This document shows, in pieces, positions 1-7,471 of a DNA stretch of 13,883 nt (its first letter is position 1; every line of letters starts with the position of its first letter). Below the pieces are notes generated by a model. That model made no database searches. It worked only from the letters and a program-made list of their open reading frames with translations, and had not been told where the DNA came from. The position numbers and the translations under genes were made by a program. This stretch comes from Actinomycetes bacterium (GTDB lineage: Bacteria; Actinomycetota; Actinomycetes; Mycobacteriales; Mycobacteriaceae): positions 1-13,883 of the forward strand of contig JAEYUQ010000019.1 of NCBI GenBank assembly GCA_023432405.1. Direction: 5' to 3'.

Positions 1-58
1 TTGTGCACGCTGATGGTACTGCCCCTGGGAGGGGGTGGGAGAGTAGGTTGCCGCCAAC
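1..58 (+). rRNA. rrf: 5S ribosomal RNA, 3' portion (partial)
   Basis: This is the last half of a 5S rRNA, cut by the window's left edge; about 60 nt of its 5' side are missing. It carries the GAGAGTAGG signature at 40-48, the stem-loop around CCCCTGGGAGGGG before it, and the terminal TTGCCGCCAAC strand that would pair with the missing 5' end. It shows that an rRNA operon ends here reading rightward. The exact mature 3' end (about 58) is estimated from where the terminal stem should close. Confidence 0.85.
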
Positions 59-81
59 ATTACAACTTCATTACTTCACGT

Positions 82-172
82 GTGTGGCCCTAGGCTACGC
101 CCCCCGGTTATCCACCGGCACCCCCCCCACAACAAAAAGGGAGGGGTCAAGGGGCGCAGCCTAGGGCCACAC
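82..172 (+). terminator. Large nested inverted repeat downstream of 5S rRNA
   Basis: Arms 82-103 and 151-172 are complementary at 21 of 22 positions; the single mismatch is A97 opposite A158. The 47-nt interior holds a second perfect 5-bp hairpin (104-108 with 114-118) and a C-run (121-128) facing a G-rich block (139-146). The RNA could therefore fold into a long stem topped by a multi-way junction. No T-tract follows, so it is not a textbook intrinsic terminator. From its position it is probably an rRNA-operon end or processing structure, possibly acting with the C-rich, G-free stretch after it. A REP-like palindrome cannot be excluded. Confidence 0.55.
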
Positions 173-204
173 CCATAAAACACCCACACCACACACCCCA
201 ACAA
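167..204 (+). promoter_or_regulatory. C/A-rich, G-free stretch, possible Rho-loading region
   Basis: These 38 nt contain no G and only one T, and overlap the right arm of the preceding hairpin. Unstructured C-rich, G-poor RNA is the known hallmark of Rho utilisation sites, and its place just after an rRNA operon fits a Rho-assisted terminator. This is inferred from composition and position only. Confidence 0.35.
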
Positions 205-324
205 GCCGACTACGTCACTCTTCTTCTAAGGGGATTTGTTGTCAGTAACATATCTCTAGCCTCCCCGGTATTCTGGTATTCGTATTTTGATAAAAATTGT
301 GTGATGTGCTGGGTGGTTTGAATC
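205..324. other. Intergenic leader before ABC transporter operon
   Basis: This gap must hold the promoter of the ABC transporter operon, but no convincing -35/-10 pair is visible. A TAACAT hexamer at 246-251 could be a -10 element but lacks a good -35. A tandem 8-bp repeat (GGTATTCT 267-274, GGTATTCG 275-282) lies about 45 bp before the start codon and could be a regulator site. A GGGTGG at 311-316 is a possible weak ribosome-binding site for the TTG start at 325. Confidence 0.3.
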
Positions 325-1332
325 TTGTTGGGTGATTCTCATAGTGTCGGTACTTCTGGTGAAATTGGCGGGCGCCATCTGAGGCGTGGCGAGAATGCTC
401 CCGAAGGGGCTTCTTCTCAGGTATCAGTTCGTGATTTGTTCTCACGAATGGGATACCCCGAGGGAACAGAGGAGTTTCCGGAGTCAGGAGATTCTTTCTT
501 CGTTGACTCTTCTGAACAGGAATATCCGATCACTGCAGCCCGCCCTGCTTCGCATGATTCAAACATTTCTCGGCGTCAGTTCAGCTTGTCTCATATACCC
601 CTTAACGACGCCGCGGCGTATGCGCGAGGTGTCGTCAAACTCTATGGCGAGGGTGAGACCCTTGTAGTGGCTCTCGATGGTGTCGATATTGAATTCGAAC
701 GAGCTCAGTTCACGGCCATCATGGGGCCGTCAGGGTCAGGCAAGTCCACTCTCATGCACTGCATGGCCGGTCTGGATTCAGTCACCGACGGCTCCGTATT
801 CATCGGGGATACCGAGGTCTCAGCTCTCAGCGAGAAACAAACTACATCCCTGCGGCGAGATCGCCTTGGTTTCATTTTTCAATCTTTTAATTTGGTCCCC
901 ACACTCACCGCAGCCGAAAACATCACACTTCCCTTGGACATCGCAGGCAGGCCGGTTGATAGGAGCTGGTTTGATGAAATCACCGAGCGTCTTGGCTTGA
1001 CTGCCAGGCTTCGGCATCGTCCTGCTGAGCTTTCAGGCGGTCAACAGCAGCGGGTTGCCTGTGCCCGTGCTCTTCTTGCTAAGCCAGATATTGTCTTTGC
1101 AGATGAGCCAACTGGAAATCTGGACTCCAACTCTTCATCTCAGGTTTTGTCCATACTGCGGCAATCTGTGGATGATGATGGTCAAACAGTGGTTATTGTC
1201 ACTCATGATCCTGCAGCTGCTGTTTATGCTGACCGAGTGGTTTTTCTGGCCGACGGGCGCATCGTCAATGAGGTGTTCAATCCTGCTATCGAAGACATAA
1301 TTTCTGTCATGGTTACCATCGAGGAAGAATGA
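325..1332 (+). CDS. ABC transporter ATP-binding protein (MacB/LolD-type)
   Basis: Cytoplasmic ATPase that would power the FtsX-type permease encoded 12 nt downstream. All nucleotide-binding motifs are intact: Walker A GPSGSGKST (134-142), Q-loop Gln186 in FQSFNLVPTLTAAEN, signature LSGGQQQRV (236-244), Walker B DIVFADEPTGNLD (255-267) and switch His294 in VTHD. This motif set is typical of the MacB/LolD/FtsE group of mechanotransmission ABC exporters. The substrate is unknown. The conserved domain begins only near residue 98; before it lies a Ser/Glu/Gly-rich segment with no recognisable fold. The TTG at 325 is the furthest in-frame start (a stop lies at 319-321). ATG 448 (residue 42) and TTG 586 (residue 88) are alternatives, none with a strong Shine-Dalgarno, so the true length may be about 250 to 335 aa. 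Family membership is firm; the start is not. Confidence 0.88.
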   Translation: MLGDSHSVGTSGEIGGRHLRRGENAPEGASSQVSVRDLFSRMGYPEGTEEFPESGDSFFVDSSEQEYPITAARPASHDSNISRRQFSLSHIPLNDAAAYARGVVKLYGEGETLVVALDGVDIEFERAQFTAIMGPSGSGKSTLMHCMAGLDSVTDGSVFIGDTEVSALSEKQTTSLRRDRLGFIFQSFNLVPTLTAAENITLPLDIAGRPVDRSWFDEITERLGLTARLRHRPAELSGGQQQRVACARALLAKPDIVFADEPTGNLDSNSSSQVLSILRQSVDDDGQTVVIVTHDPAAAVYADRVVFLADGRIVNEVFNPAIEDIISVMVTIEEE

Positions 1333-1344
1333 CACCGCCTGACT

Positions 1345-3945
1345 ATGGACTCTTCATCTAGCACAAACTCAACCACCGTCATGGCTTTTGAGCCGTCACC
1401 TTCTTCCCGTAGATCTTCTCTATCTACCCTCCGCAGAATCAGTGTGCGCACTGTAGTGAGCCATAAAGTTCGTCTCGCTTTAACGGTGTTGGCAGTAGTT
1501 TTAGGCACAGCCTTTATCTCGGGAGCATTCATGTTTACAGCAATGCTCTCTTCCACATTTGATGTTGCAGTGGCCTCAAACTATCAGGGGGCTCAAGCGG
1601 TTGTTCTCAACGTGACTCCCGAACAACGCCTTCGTATTTCCCAAGCCCCCGGAGTTACTGCTACCCATATCAGAGACACCACCCCAATTGTTATAGCTGA
1701 CCAGGCTGACACTCCTCTTCAAACTCGAGGTATGCCTACCTTTGCTCTGGCTTGGCCTGGCGGGAACAATCAGATTGGTTCTCAGGAGCGCATTATCGAC
1801 GGAGAAGCACCATCTCGTCCTGATGAGGTAGCCGTTGAAGCTCAGGCTGCACAGAAATTTGGATTAGCGGTTGGACACAAACTCACCGTTATTGATCCTC
1901 ATGCCAAGCATCACGTTGTTATCTCTGGGATTTCAACCTCGGATAACGAACAAGCGTCGATGGGAGTAGTGAGGATTCGTGTTCCAGAAGAAACCTACCT
2001 TCGGGATTATCTCACCGCTGCGCCCATTCAAAAGCTCTTGGTAACAGGCCACGGGACAGATCAGGAGGTTGTGGAGGCTGTTCGAGCAATAGATCCTCAG
2101 TTGAAGGTGGAGCTTGCCAGTGACCTCACACAGCGCACAACGGAATCCATGAAGTCGGTGTTGAGTTTCATCAACTATTTTTTGGTGGCTTTCGGCCTGG
2201 TTGGTCTCTTAGTAGGCACTTTTATGATTGCCAACACTTTCGCCATGATTGTGGCTCTTCGTACCCGTGAATTTGCACTATTGCGCGCTGTTGGCACAAG
2301 TTCTCTCCAATTGACGGCCTCTGTAGTTTTTGAAGCAATTGTCGTAGGGTTGCTTGGTTCAGGACTGGGAGTTCTTGCCGGTATTGGTTTGGTAGTTCTC
2401 ATTCGCTGGGGGATGAATCTTATGGGAATGCCTATCCCCTCGGCATCACTGGGGTTGACCGCTCAGGCCATCGTGATACCTATTGTGCTGGGAGTTTTTG
2501 TCACTGTTGTGTCGGCGTGGATGCCTGCACGCAAGGCAGGCTCCACCCGCCCCGTCGAAGCGTTGCGATCTACTGAAACTGCCACGCAAACACCTCTACT
2601 GAGCCGAACGGCAGCCGGAATAGTTTTCCTCGTGATGGGCTGTGCCGTCAGTATCTGGGCAGTCTGTGCAGGGGATTGGCGTACATCTGCTCGAGCTGAA
2701 CTTATTGGTTTGGGGGCAGTGGAGATCATTGCTGGATTCTTTCTGGCAGGGCCTGCACTATCAATCCCCTTGGTTCCCTCAGTGGGACGCATCATTGGTG
2801 CGCCTTTCCGCGCCGTCGGTAAGTTAGCAGCAACAAATTCCCGCCGAAATCCGCGAAGAACTTCGGCAACGGCATTTGCGCTGACGCTGGGGGTGGCTTT
2901 AGTAACACTCATCGGGATGTTGGGTGCCACTATGAAAGCATCCATCGCTGATCTCATAGAGAACAATGTCACTGCAGATTTTGTTCTGGAAGGCCCTGGA
3001 AATGGGGAATTTCCGGTTCCTACAGATGCTATCGCAGCTGTGAAGGAGGTTGAGGGGATTGAGAGCACCATGCAGGTTTCCCTGGCGCCTGTCACATTTG
3101 ATCCTCTTGCGCCCATTACAGTGGCTTTACGCGCTTACGACGCCGATGTTTCCACTATGTACTCGATCAGTGTTGCGGAAGGCTCGGCTGATCTTAGCCA
3201 GCCGGACTCCTTCATGGCATCTCGAACTCTTGCCACTCAGCACGGCTGGACCTTAGGAAGTACGGCAACCATTTTCAGTACCGTAGGGGATGCTTCCAAA
3301 GAAGTTCATCTCATCGGCATTTTTGAGGATGACCCCGTTTTCGGAGAAGCCGTGATGAGTTCTTCTGCCCTCAACGGCCTGCTACCGCCACGCAGCCAGG
3401 ATGCTCTCGCAGTAGCTGTTCGTGCTTCGGAGGGAGTTGACCTCACCCAGCTTCGCAGCAATCTTGAACAAGCAGTGAAGCCTTATCTGGTGGTTCAGGT
3501 GAAAAGCTCGGATGAGGTTGCAAATCAAACGGCGCAATTGATTGACCAGATGCTGTATATACTCTATGCACTCCTGGCATTGGCAGTGTTCATCGCTATT
3601 TTAGGGATTGTGAACACCCTGACACTCAACGTCATTGAGCGTCGCCAGGAAATAGGAATGTTGCGTGCAGTAGGAGCCTACAGACGTCAGATTCGTACCA
3701 TGATCACCTTAGAGGCTGTTCAGGTGTCAGTATTTGGGGTATTCAGCGGAATCCTCATCGGACTGTTTTTGGGGTGGTGTTTCCTGACAGTCTTGTCCAC
3801 GGAGGGCTTGGAGCAACTGACCGTTCCCTGGAGTCAACTTGGACTTATGCTTGTAGGTTCTCTAGGAGTAGGGGTAGTGGCCGCCCTCTGGCCTGCCCAC
3901 CGTGCCGCAGCAACTGCACCCTTGGAAGCAATAGCCGGGGAGTAG
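1345..3945 (+). CDS. ABC transporter permease with two FtsX domains
   Basis: Membrane partner of the upstream ATPase. The 866-aa chain reads as a duplicated FtsX permease with about ten membrane segments. TM1 is at about 43-68, followed by an extracellular MacB-like domain (about 70-250). The first FtsX domain is about 275-400 and contains ALRTREFALLRAVG, the coupling region that contacts the ATPase. TM segments near 424-442, 453-477 and 509-531 lead to a second extracellular domain (about 530-725). The C-terminal FtsX domain (about 735-862) repeats the coupling motif as ERRQEIGMLRAVGA. Families of this size export peptides or lipids, or work in envelope signalling; nothing here fixes the substrate. 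The start ATG 1345 has no close ribosome-binding site, and ATG 1381 (residue 13) is also possible. Translation is probably coupled to the ATPase gene. No two-component system or lipoprotein gene is next to it. Confidence 0.9.
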   Translation: MDSSSSTNSTTVMAFEPSPSSRRSSLSTLRRISVRTVVSHKVRLALTVLAVVLGTAFISGAFMFTAMLSSTFDVAVASNYQGAQAVVLNVTPEQRLRISQAPGVTATHIRDTTPIVIADQADTPLQTRGMPTFALAWPGGNNQIGSQERIIDGEAPSRPDEVAVEAQAAQKFGLAVGHKLTVIDPHAKHHVVISGISTSDNEQASMGVVRIRVPEETYLRDYLTAAPIQKLLVTGHGTDQEVVEAVRAIDPQLKVELASDLTQRTTESMKSVLSFINYFLVAFGLVGLLVGTFMIANTFAMIVALRTREFALLRAVGTSSLQLTASVVFEAIVVGLLGSGLGVLAGIGLVVLIRWGMNLMGMPIPSASLGLTAQAIVIPIVLGVFVTVVSAWMPARKAGSTRPVEALRSTETATQTPLLSRTAAGIVFLVMGCAVSIWAVCAGDWRTSARAELIGLGAVEIIAGFFLAGPALSIPLVPSVGRIIGAPFRAVGKLAATNSRRNPRRTSATAFALTLGVALVTLIGMLGATMKASIADLIENNVTADFVLEGPGNGEFPVPTDAIAAVKEVEGIESTMQVSLAPVTFDPLAPITVALRAYDADVSTMYSISVAEGSADLSQPDSFMASRTLATQHGWTLGSTATIFSTVGDASKEVHLIGIFEDDPVFGEAVMSSSALNGLLPPRSQDALAVAVRASEGVDLTQLRSNLEQAVKPYLVVQVKSSDEVANQTAQLIDQMLYILYALLALAVFIAILGIVNTLTLNVIERRQEIGMLRAVGAYRRQIRTMITLEAVQVSVFGVFSGILIGLFLGWCFLTVLSTEGLEQLTVPWSQLGLMLVGSLGVGVVAALWPAHRAAATAPLEAIAGE

Positions 3946-3978
3946 TGCCGCGCAGTAGTGCCTTTTCTGTATGTCCGC

Positions 3979-4020
3979 GGGACGTCAGCCCCGTCTGGGG
4001 ACAGTTCCTCATGACGTCCC
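3979..4020 (+). terminator. Probable terminator of ABC transporter operon
   Basis: Nine-base arms GGGACGTCA (3979-3987) and TGACGTCCC (4012-4020) are perfectly complementary. Inside them is a smaller hairpin, CCCC (3989-3992) with GGGG (3997-4000). Only three T residues follow, so the U-tract is weak. It sits 34 nt after the permease stop and before the phosphoglucomutase leader, which fits an operon end. Confidence 0.55.
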
Positions 4021-4120
4021 TTTCCGTAGACACTATCTTCCCTAAGTGTGTGCAGATTCGTCTGAAGCGGAGAACAATAGAAGCCGAGCAGAGTGAAGTT
4101 GGATTGATTGTAAGTAACCC

Positions 4121-4126
4121 AAGGAG
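4121..4126 (+). promoter_or_regulatory. Ribosome-binding site of pgm
   Basis: AAGGAG lies 8 nt before ATG 4135. It is a near-ideal Shine-Dalgarno and fixes the start of the phosphoglucomutase. Confidence 0.8.
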
Positions 4127-4134
4127 CATTTCTG

Positions 4135-5796
4135 ATGGCACTTCATTCCCGTGCAGGTCAGCCCGCACGTCCGGAAGATCTCATTGACATCGCGGAACTG
4201 GTAACCGCGTACTACACCCGCACTCCAGATGTGACACATCCAGATCAGGCAGTAGCTTTTGGCACATCGGGACACCGTGGTAGCGCTATGGATACAGCGT
4301 TTAATGAGGCGCATATCCTCTCCATCACGCAGGCTATTGTGGAGTACCGCCGTGGGCAGAATATCAGCGGGCCTCTTTATATAGGGCGTGATACCCATGC
4401 TCTGTCTGAGCCAGCAATGATTTCTGCCCTTGAGGTGCTACTAGCTAACGACGTCGTGGTACTCGTGGATGCTGCAGGGCGTTACACCCCCACCCCGGCT
4501 GTGTCTCATGCCATACTGCGCCATAATGCAGCGTTGCCGGGAGGTGTGACTGGAACTGATCCTCAGCGTGCCGACGGTATTGTCATCACTCCTTCTCACA
4601 ATCCTCCTCGTGACGGCGGCTTTAAATACAACCCGCCACACGGCGGGCCCGCAGATACCACTGCTACCGATTGGATTGCTCGGCGTGCCAATGAACTTTT
4701 AGCTCAAGGGCTAGAAGGGGTCAAACGTGTTCCCGTGTCAGGCGTTCTGGATGAGCGGGCAGAAAAGTTTGATTATCTGCGTAACTATGTGGATGACCTT
4801 GGCAGTGTGGTGGATCTGGATGCTATTAAGGCGTCTGGGCTGCGGATTGGCGCAGATCCTATGGGTGGCGCGTCAGTGGATTATTGGGGTGCTATTGCAG
4901 AAACTTATGGGTTAGCGCTGGAAGTTGTGAATCCGTTGGTAGATGCTACGTGGCGCTTTATGACTTTAGATTCTGACGGACAAATACGGATGGATTGCTC
5001 CTCCCCGTATTCTATGGCGTCGCTCGTTCACAACAGGGATAAGTACGACATTGCCACTGGCAATGATGCAGATTCTGACCGTCACGGAATAGTTACTCCT
5101 GATGCAGGGTTGATGAATCCGAATCACTATCTGGCTGTTGCCATCGAGTATCTGTTTACACACCGCAGCACCTGGGGCAGCAGCACTGCTGTAGGTAAGA
5201 CGCTTGTCTCCTCCTCCATGATTGATCGAGTTGTTGCTGACCTTGGACGTCGTTTGGTGGAGGTTCCCGTGGGCTTCAAATGGTTTGTCCCTGGCCTTAT
5301 CGACGGCTCTGTTGGTTTCGGTGGTGAGGAATCTGCGGGTGCATCTTTCCTCAGGAAGGATGGCTCGGTGTGGTCTACGGATAAGGATGGCTTGATTCTT
5401 AATCTGTTGGCCGCAGAGATTACTGCTGTAACAGGGAAAACTCCTTCCCAGCGATATGCAGAACTGGCAGAGAAGTTTGGGTCCCCCACCTATGCGCGCA
5501 CTGATGCCCCCGCTAACCGTGAGCAGAAGGCGTTGCTGAAGGCGTTGAGTCCTCAGCAGGTTACAGCCAGCACGCTGGCGGGAGAAGCGATCGTCGATAA
5601 GCTCACAACGGCGCCTGGGAATGGGGCCGCGATAGGTGGGCTCAAGGTTGTTACGGACCATGCCTGGTTTGCTGCTCGTCCCTCAGGAACAGAGGATAAG
5701 TACAAGATTTACGCAGAGTCTTTCAAGGGTAAGGAGCATTTAGCACGGGTGCAGGAGGAAGCCCAGGAGTTGGTGACTGCGGTGCTGAAAGGTTAG
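4135..5796 (+). CDS. pgm: Alpha-D-glucose-phosphate phosphoglucomutase
   Basis: Cytoplasmic enzyme interconverting glucose-1-phosphate and glucose-6-phosphate (EC 5.4.2.2). It links glycolysis with glycogen and nucleotide-sugar synthesis. At 553 aa it has the usual length of the bacterial Pgm group, not the shorter phosphomannomutases. The N-terminus has the family hallmark FGTSGHRGSAM. The phosphoserine loop TPSHNPP puts the catalytic serine at 154. The Mg2+ loop DADSDRHG carries Asp311, Asp313 and Asp315. The sugar-specificity loop GEES is 397-400, and the phosphate-binding RPSGTED is 515-521. All active-site loops are intact. The start is supported by a strong ribosome-binding site. It probably heads an operon, since the next gene begins 17 nt after its stop, although the downstream redox genes have no evident metabolic tie to it. 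Confidence 0.96.
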   Translation: MALHSRAGQPARPEDLIDIAELVTAYYTRTPDVTHPDQAVAFGTSGHRGSAMDTAFNEAHILSITQAIVEYRRGQNISGPLYIGRDTHALSEPAMISALEVLLANDVVVLVDAAGRYTPTPAVSHAILRHNAALPGGVTGTDPQRADGIVITPSHNPPRDGGFKYNPPHGGPADTTATDWIARRANELLAQGLEGVKRVPVSGVLDERAEKFDYLRNYVDDLGSVVDLDAIKASGLRIGADPMGGASVDYWGAIAETYGLALEVVNPLVDATWRFMTLDSDGQIRMDCSSPYSMASLVHNRDKYDIATGNDADSDRHGIVTPDAGLMNPNHYLAVAIEYLFTHRSTWGSSTAVGKTLVSSSMIDRVVADLGRRLVEVPVGFKWFVPGLIDGSVGFGGEESAGASFLRKDGSVWSTDKDGLILNLLAAEITAVTGKTPSQRYAELAEKFGSPTYARTDAPANREQKALLKALSPQQVTASTLAGEAIVDKLTTAPGNGAAIGGLKVVTDHAWFAARPSGTEDKYKIYAESFKGKEHLARVQEEAQELVTAVLKG

Positions 5797-5813
5797 CTGT
5801 TAGGCTTGGCTAC

Positions 5814-6338
5814 GTGAGTTCAACAGCAGACGTAGTAAGAGAGAATGATCATCGGAGGTTTCCTGAGGGCCAATCCTCGGGAAGCCGCAGAGGTATTCTG
5901 TGGGATGTTATAAGTCTGCTGTGTCGGCTGGGTGTGGCGGCTGTGTGGCTTGTCGCGGGGGTGGTCAAAACTCAGGATCGTCTTTTAACTATTCAGTCTG
6001 TGGCCAGTTATGAGATCCTGAGTCCCAGCTTGACTCGCTTTGTCGGTATGTGGATTGGACCCCTGGAGATTATTCTGGGTTTGTTCATCCTCTTTGGTGT
6101 GTTTCTGAGATTTTCAGCGCTGCTCAGCGCCATTATCCTGGGTATCTACATTGTTGCCATCGTCTCGGCATGGGACCGGGGTCTTACTATTGATTGCGGC
6201 TGTTTTAGTGCAGGTGGCTTTGATCCGACCGTGACAGGGTGGAATTACCTGGGGGATATCTTGAGAGATCTTGGGTATATTGTGATGTCGTTGTGGACAG
6301 TGAAGTGGCCTTTTAGAAAATTTGCCATCTATGCTTGA
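5814..6338 (+). CDS. MauE/DoxX-like redox-associated membrane protein
   Basis: A 174-aa integral membrane protein with about four helices (about 32-52, 73-97, 99-119, 145-163) after a polar N-terminus of some 28 residues. The pattern matches the MauE/DoxX group: a first helix ending in GVVKTQD, and a conserved acidic-cysteine motif DCGCF with Cys128 and Cys130 just after helix 3. Members of this group are associated with disulfide chemistry; MauE itself is needed to mature the cysteine-rich methylamine dehydrogenase subunit. The DsbA-like protein encoded immediately downstream makes a role in passing electrons to or from an extracytoplasmic thiol oxidoreductase likely, but this is inference. 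The GTG start at 5814 has no clear ribosome-binding site and may depend on coupling to pgm, whose stop is 17 nt upstream. Confidence 0.78.
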   Translation: MSSTADVVRENDHRRFPEGQSSGSRRGILWDVISLLCRLGVAAVWLVAGVVKTQDRLLTIQSVASYEILSPSLTRFVGMWIGPLEIILGLFILFGVFLRFSALLSAIILGIYIVAIVSAWDRGLTIDCGCFSAGGFDPTVTGWNYLGDILRDLGYIVMSLWTVKWPFRKFAIYA

Positions 6339-6370
6339 GCCGCACGTGTGGAATCCGAAAGAGAGTAACT

Positions 6371-7213
6371 GTGGGTAGTAAAGACTCAACAAAGAAGTCG
6401 AGCAGCGTTAAAGCTCTCGAAAACTCCTCTTCTGACGGCGTCAGCCGTGGTTTTTGGTGGGCAATACTGGCGGTACTGGTTATCGCAGTTGTTGTGGTGG
6501 GCTACATCTGGTGGGATGGCAAGCGTGCCGCCGAAGAGAAACTAGCTCAGTTCCCCCAAGAGGACACCTCCATGACTGTAGCCTACGAAGACTCTTCCAA
6601 AGCGGTCCTCCTTTCGAGCCCGGAGACCTCCAAGGATGCGCCAACCATTGATTTCTGGGAGGATTTTTCCTGCCCTCATTGCGCTCAGCTTGCTATTACC
6701 TCAGATGCTTCCATTAAGAAGGCTATCGAGGCGGGTGACCTTAAACTTCGGATTCACACCATGCACTTTATGGATCGCCAGAATCAAGGTGTTCAATCCA
6801 CCAACGCAGGCCAGACAGTTTTTGCCGTAGCAAAGTCCGGCAATGCCAAGGCATATTGGAATCTTCGTTCAATGTTCATGCAAGAACAGCAGAATCTGTT
6901 TGATTGGACGCTCGATCAATTTGCCACTGCAGCCAAGGTTTTCGGTGTTGACGCAGACACCGTCAACACCATCAAGGATGGTGTTGAGCAAGATGCCTTT
7001 ATCGCAGCCGCTGAAATAGGTTTTCAAACCTTAACGGATCTTTCACAAGATGGGGATAAAGTTGGAACTCCTGCCGCCTTTATCGGTAAAGAACGTATAG
7101 ACCTTGCCAATCCGGAGTGGGTTGACACTGCGCTCAAGACCGTCAAGGAGAAGGGCTCTTCTCAGGCTGATAAGGAAAACTCTAAGGCTAAGGATTCTCA
7201 GGATAAGAACTGA
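6371..7213 (+). CDS. Membrane-anchored DsbA-like thiol-disulfide oxidoreductase
   Basis: A 280-aa protein with one N-terminal membrane anchor (about 28-46), then a thioredoxin-fold DsbA-type domain facing outside. The active site CPHC (101-104) sits after the strand IDFWEDFS. The canonical cis-proline loop is VGTP (231-234), and helices between the two make up the usual inserted domain. The C-terminal 20 residues are a polar Lys/Ser/Asp tail. It should catalyse disulfide formation or exchange in exported proteins. GTG 6371 was chosen because a purine-rich GAAAGAGAG precedes it. A TTG at 6335 would add 12 residues and overlap the preceding stop. It lies 32 nt after the MauE-like gene and is followed by a strong terminator, so the two are very probably co-transcribed. 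No DsbB or VKOR gene is visible nearby, so the MauE-like protein may be the membrane redox partner. Confidence 0.85.
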   Translation: MGSKDSTKKSSSVKALENSSSDGVSRGFWWAILAVLVIAVVVVGYIWWDGKRAAEEKLAQFPQEDTSMTVAYEDSSKAVLLSSPETSKDAPTIDFWEDFSCPHCAQLAITSDASIKKAIEAGDLKLRIHTMHFMDRQNQGVQSTNAGQTVFAVAKSGNAKAYWNLRSMFMQEQQNLFDWTLDQFATAAKVFGVDADTVNTIKDGVEQDAFIAAAEIGFQTLTDLSQDGDKVGTPAAFIGKERIDLANPEWVDTALKTVKEKGSSQADKENSKAKDSQDKN

Positions 7214-7309
7214 GAATCTGTGTGGCCGGCTGCACGGTGGTGAGATTGTCCCGCTGACATTTGGCTTACTCCGGACCGTATCTATTCGCCGTCTAGCTGG
7301 CAGTTAGTG

Positions 7310-7342
7310 TGCCCGAGCTTGTGTAGCTCGGGCATTGTTGTC
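7310..7342 (+). terminator. Intrinsic terminator after the DsbA-like gene
   Basis: A perfect 10-bp stem (TGCCCGAGCT 7310-7319 with AGCTCGGGCA 7325-7334) closes a 5-nt loop. A T-rich tail TTGTTGTC follows. It lies 97 nt after the DsbA-like stop and is the cleanest intrinsic terminator in the window. Confidence 0.85.
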
Positions 7343-7360
7343 GATGCCGTTGGTGGAACT

Positions 7361-7390
7361 TTGCCCGGCTCCGCTTGTCTCAGCCATAAT
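7361..7390 (+). promoter_or_regulatory. Possible sigma70-type promoter of the TPR gene
   Basis: TTGCCC (7361-7366), an 18-bp spacer and CATAAT (7385-7390) would start transcription near 7397, about 75 nt before the GTG at 7472. It lies just after the terminator, as expected for a new transcription unit. The match is reasonable but unproven. Confidence 0.4.
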
Positions 7391-7457
7391 TTCCGTGTCG
7401 GCAGGTATTTTTAGACGGTAACCAACTTTTGACGTAAGTACATCATCGAAACTCCCT

Positions 7458-7466
7458 GAGAGAGGG
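7458..7466 (+). promoter_or_regulatory. Ribosome-binding site of the TPR gene
   Basis: GAGAGAGGG ends 5 nt before the GTG at 7472 and supports that non-ATG start. Confidence 0.6.
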
Positions 7467-7471
7467 CTGCT

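Noticed and set aside
2463..3116. 217-aa open frame on the minus strand inside the permease gene
   Set aside because: It mirrors the FtsX permease codons, has Ala/Ser/Thr/Pro-rich composition with no domain or ribosome-binding site, and the plus-strand gene is unmistakable.
325..3945. Bacitracin-type (BceAB) resistance module
   Set aside because: No linked histidine kinase or response regulator, and the permease has two FtsX domains with two extracellular domains, unlike BceB with its single large loop.
4966..5661. 231-aa open frame on the minus strand inside pgm
   Set aside because: It lies opposite intact Pgm active-site loops and has Arg/Cys-rich shadow composition with no recognisable fold.
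6335..6370. TTG 6335 as the start of the DsbA-like gene
   Set aside because: It overlaps the preceding stop and lacks a ribosome-binding site, while GTG 6371 has a purine-rich site at suitable distance. It is not fully excluded.
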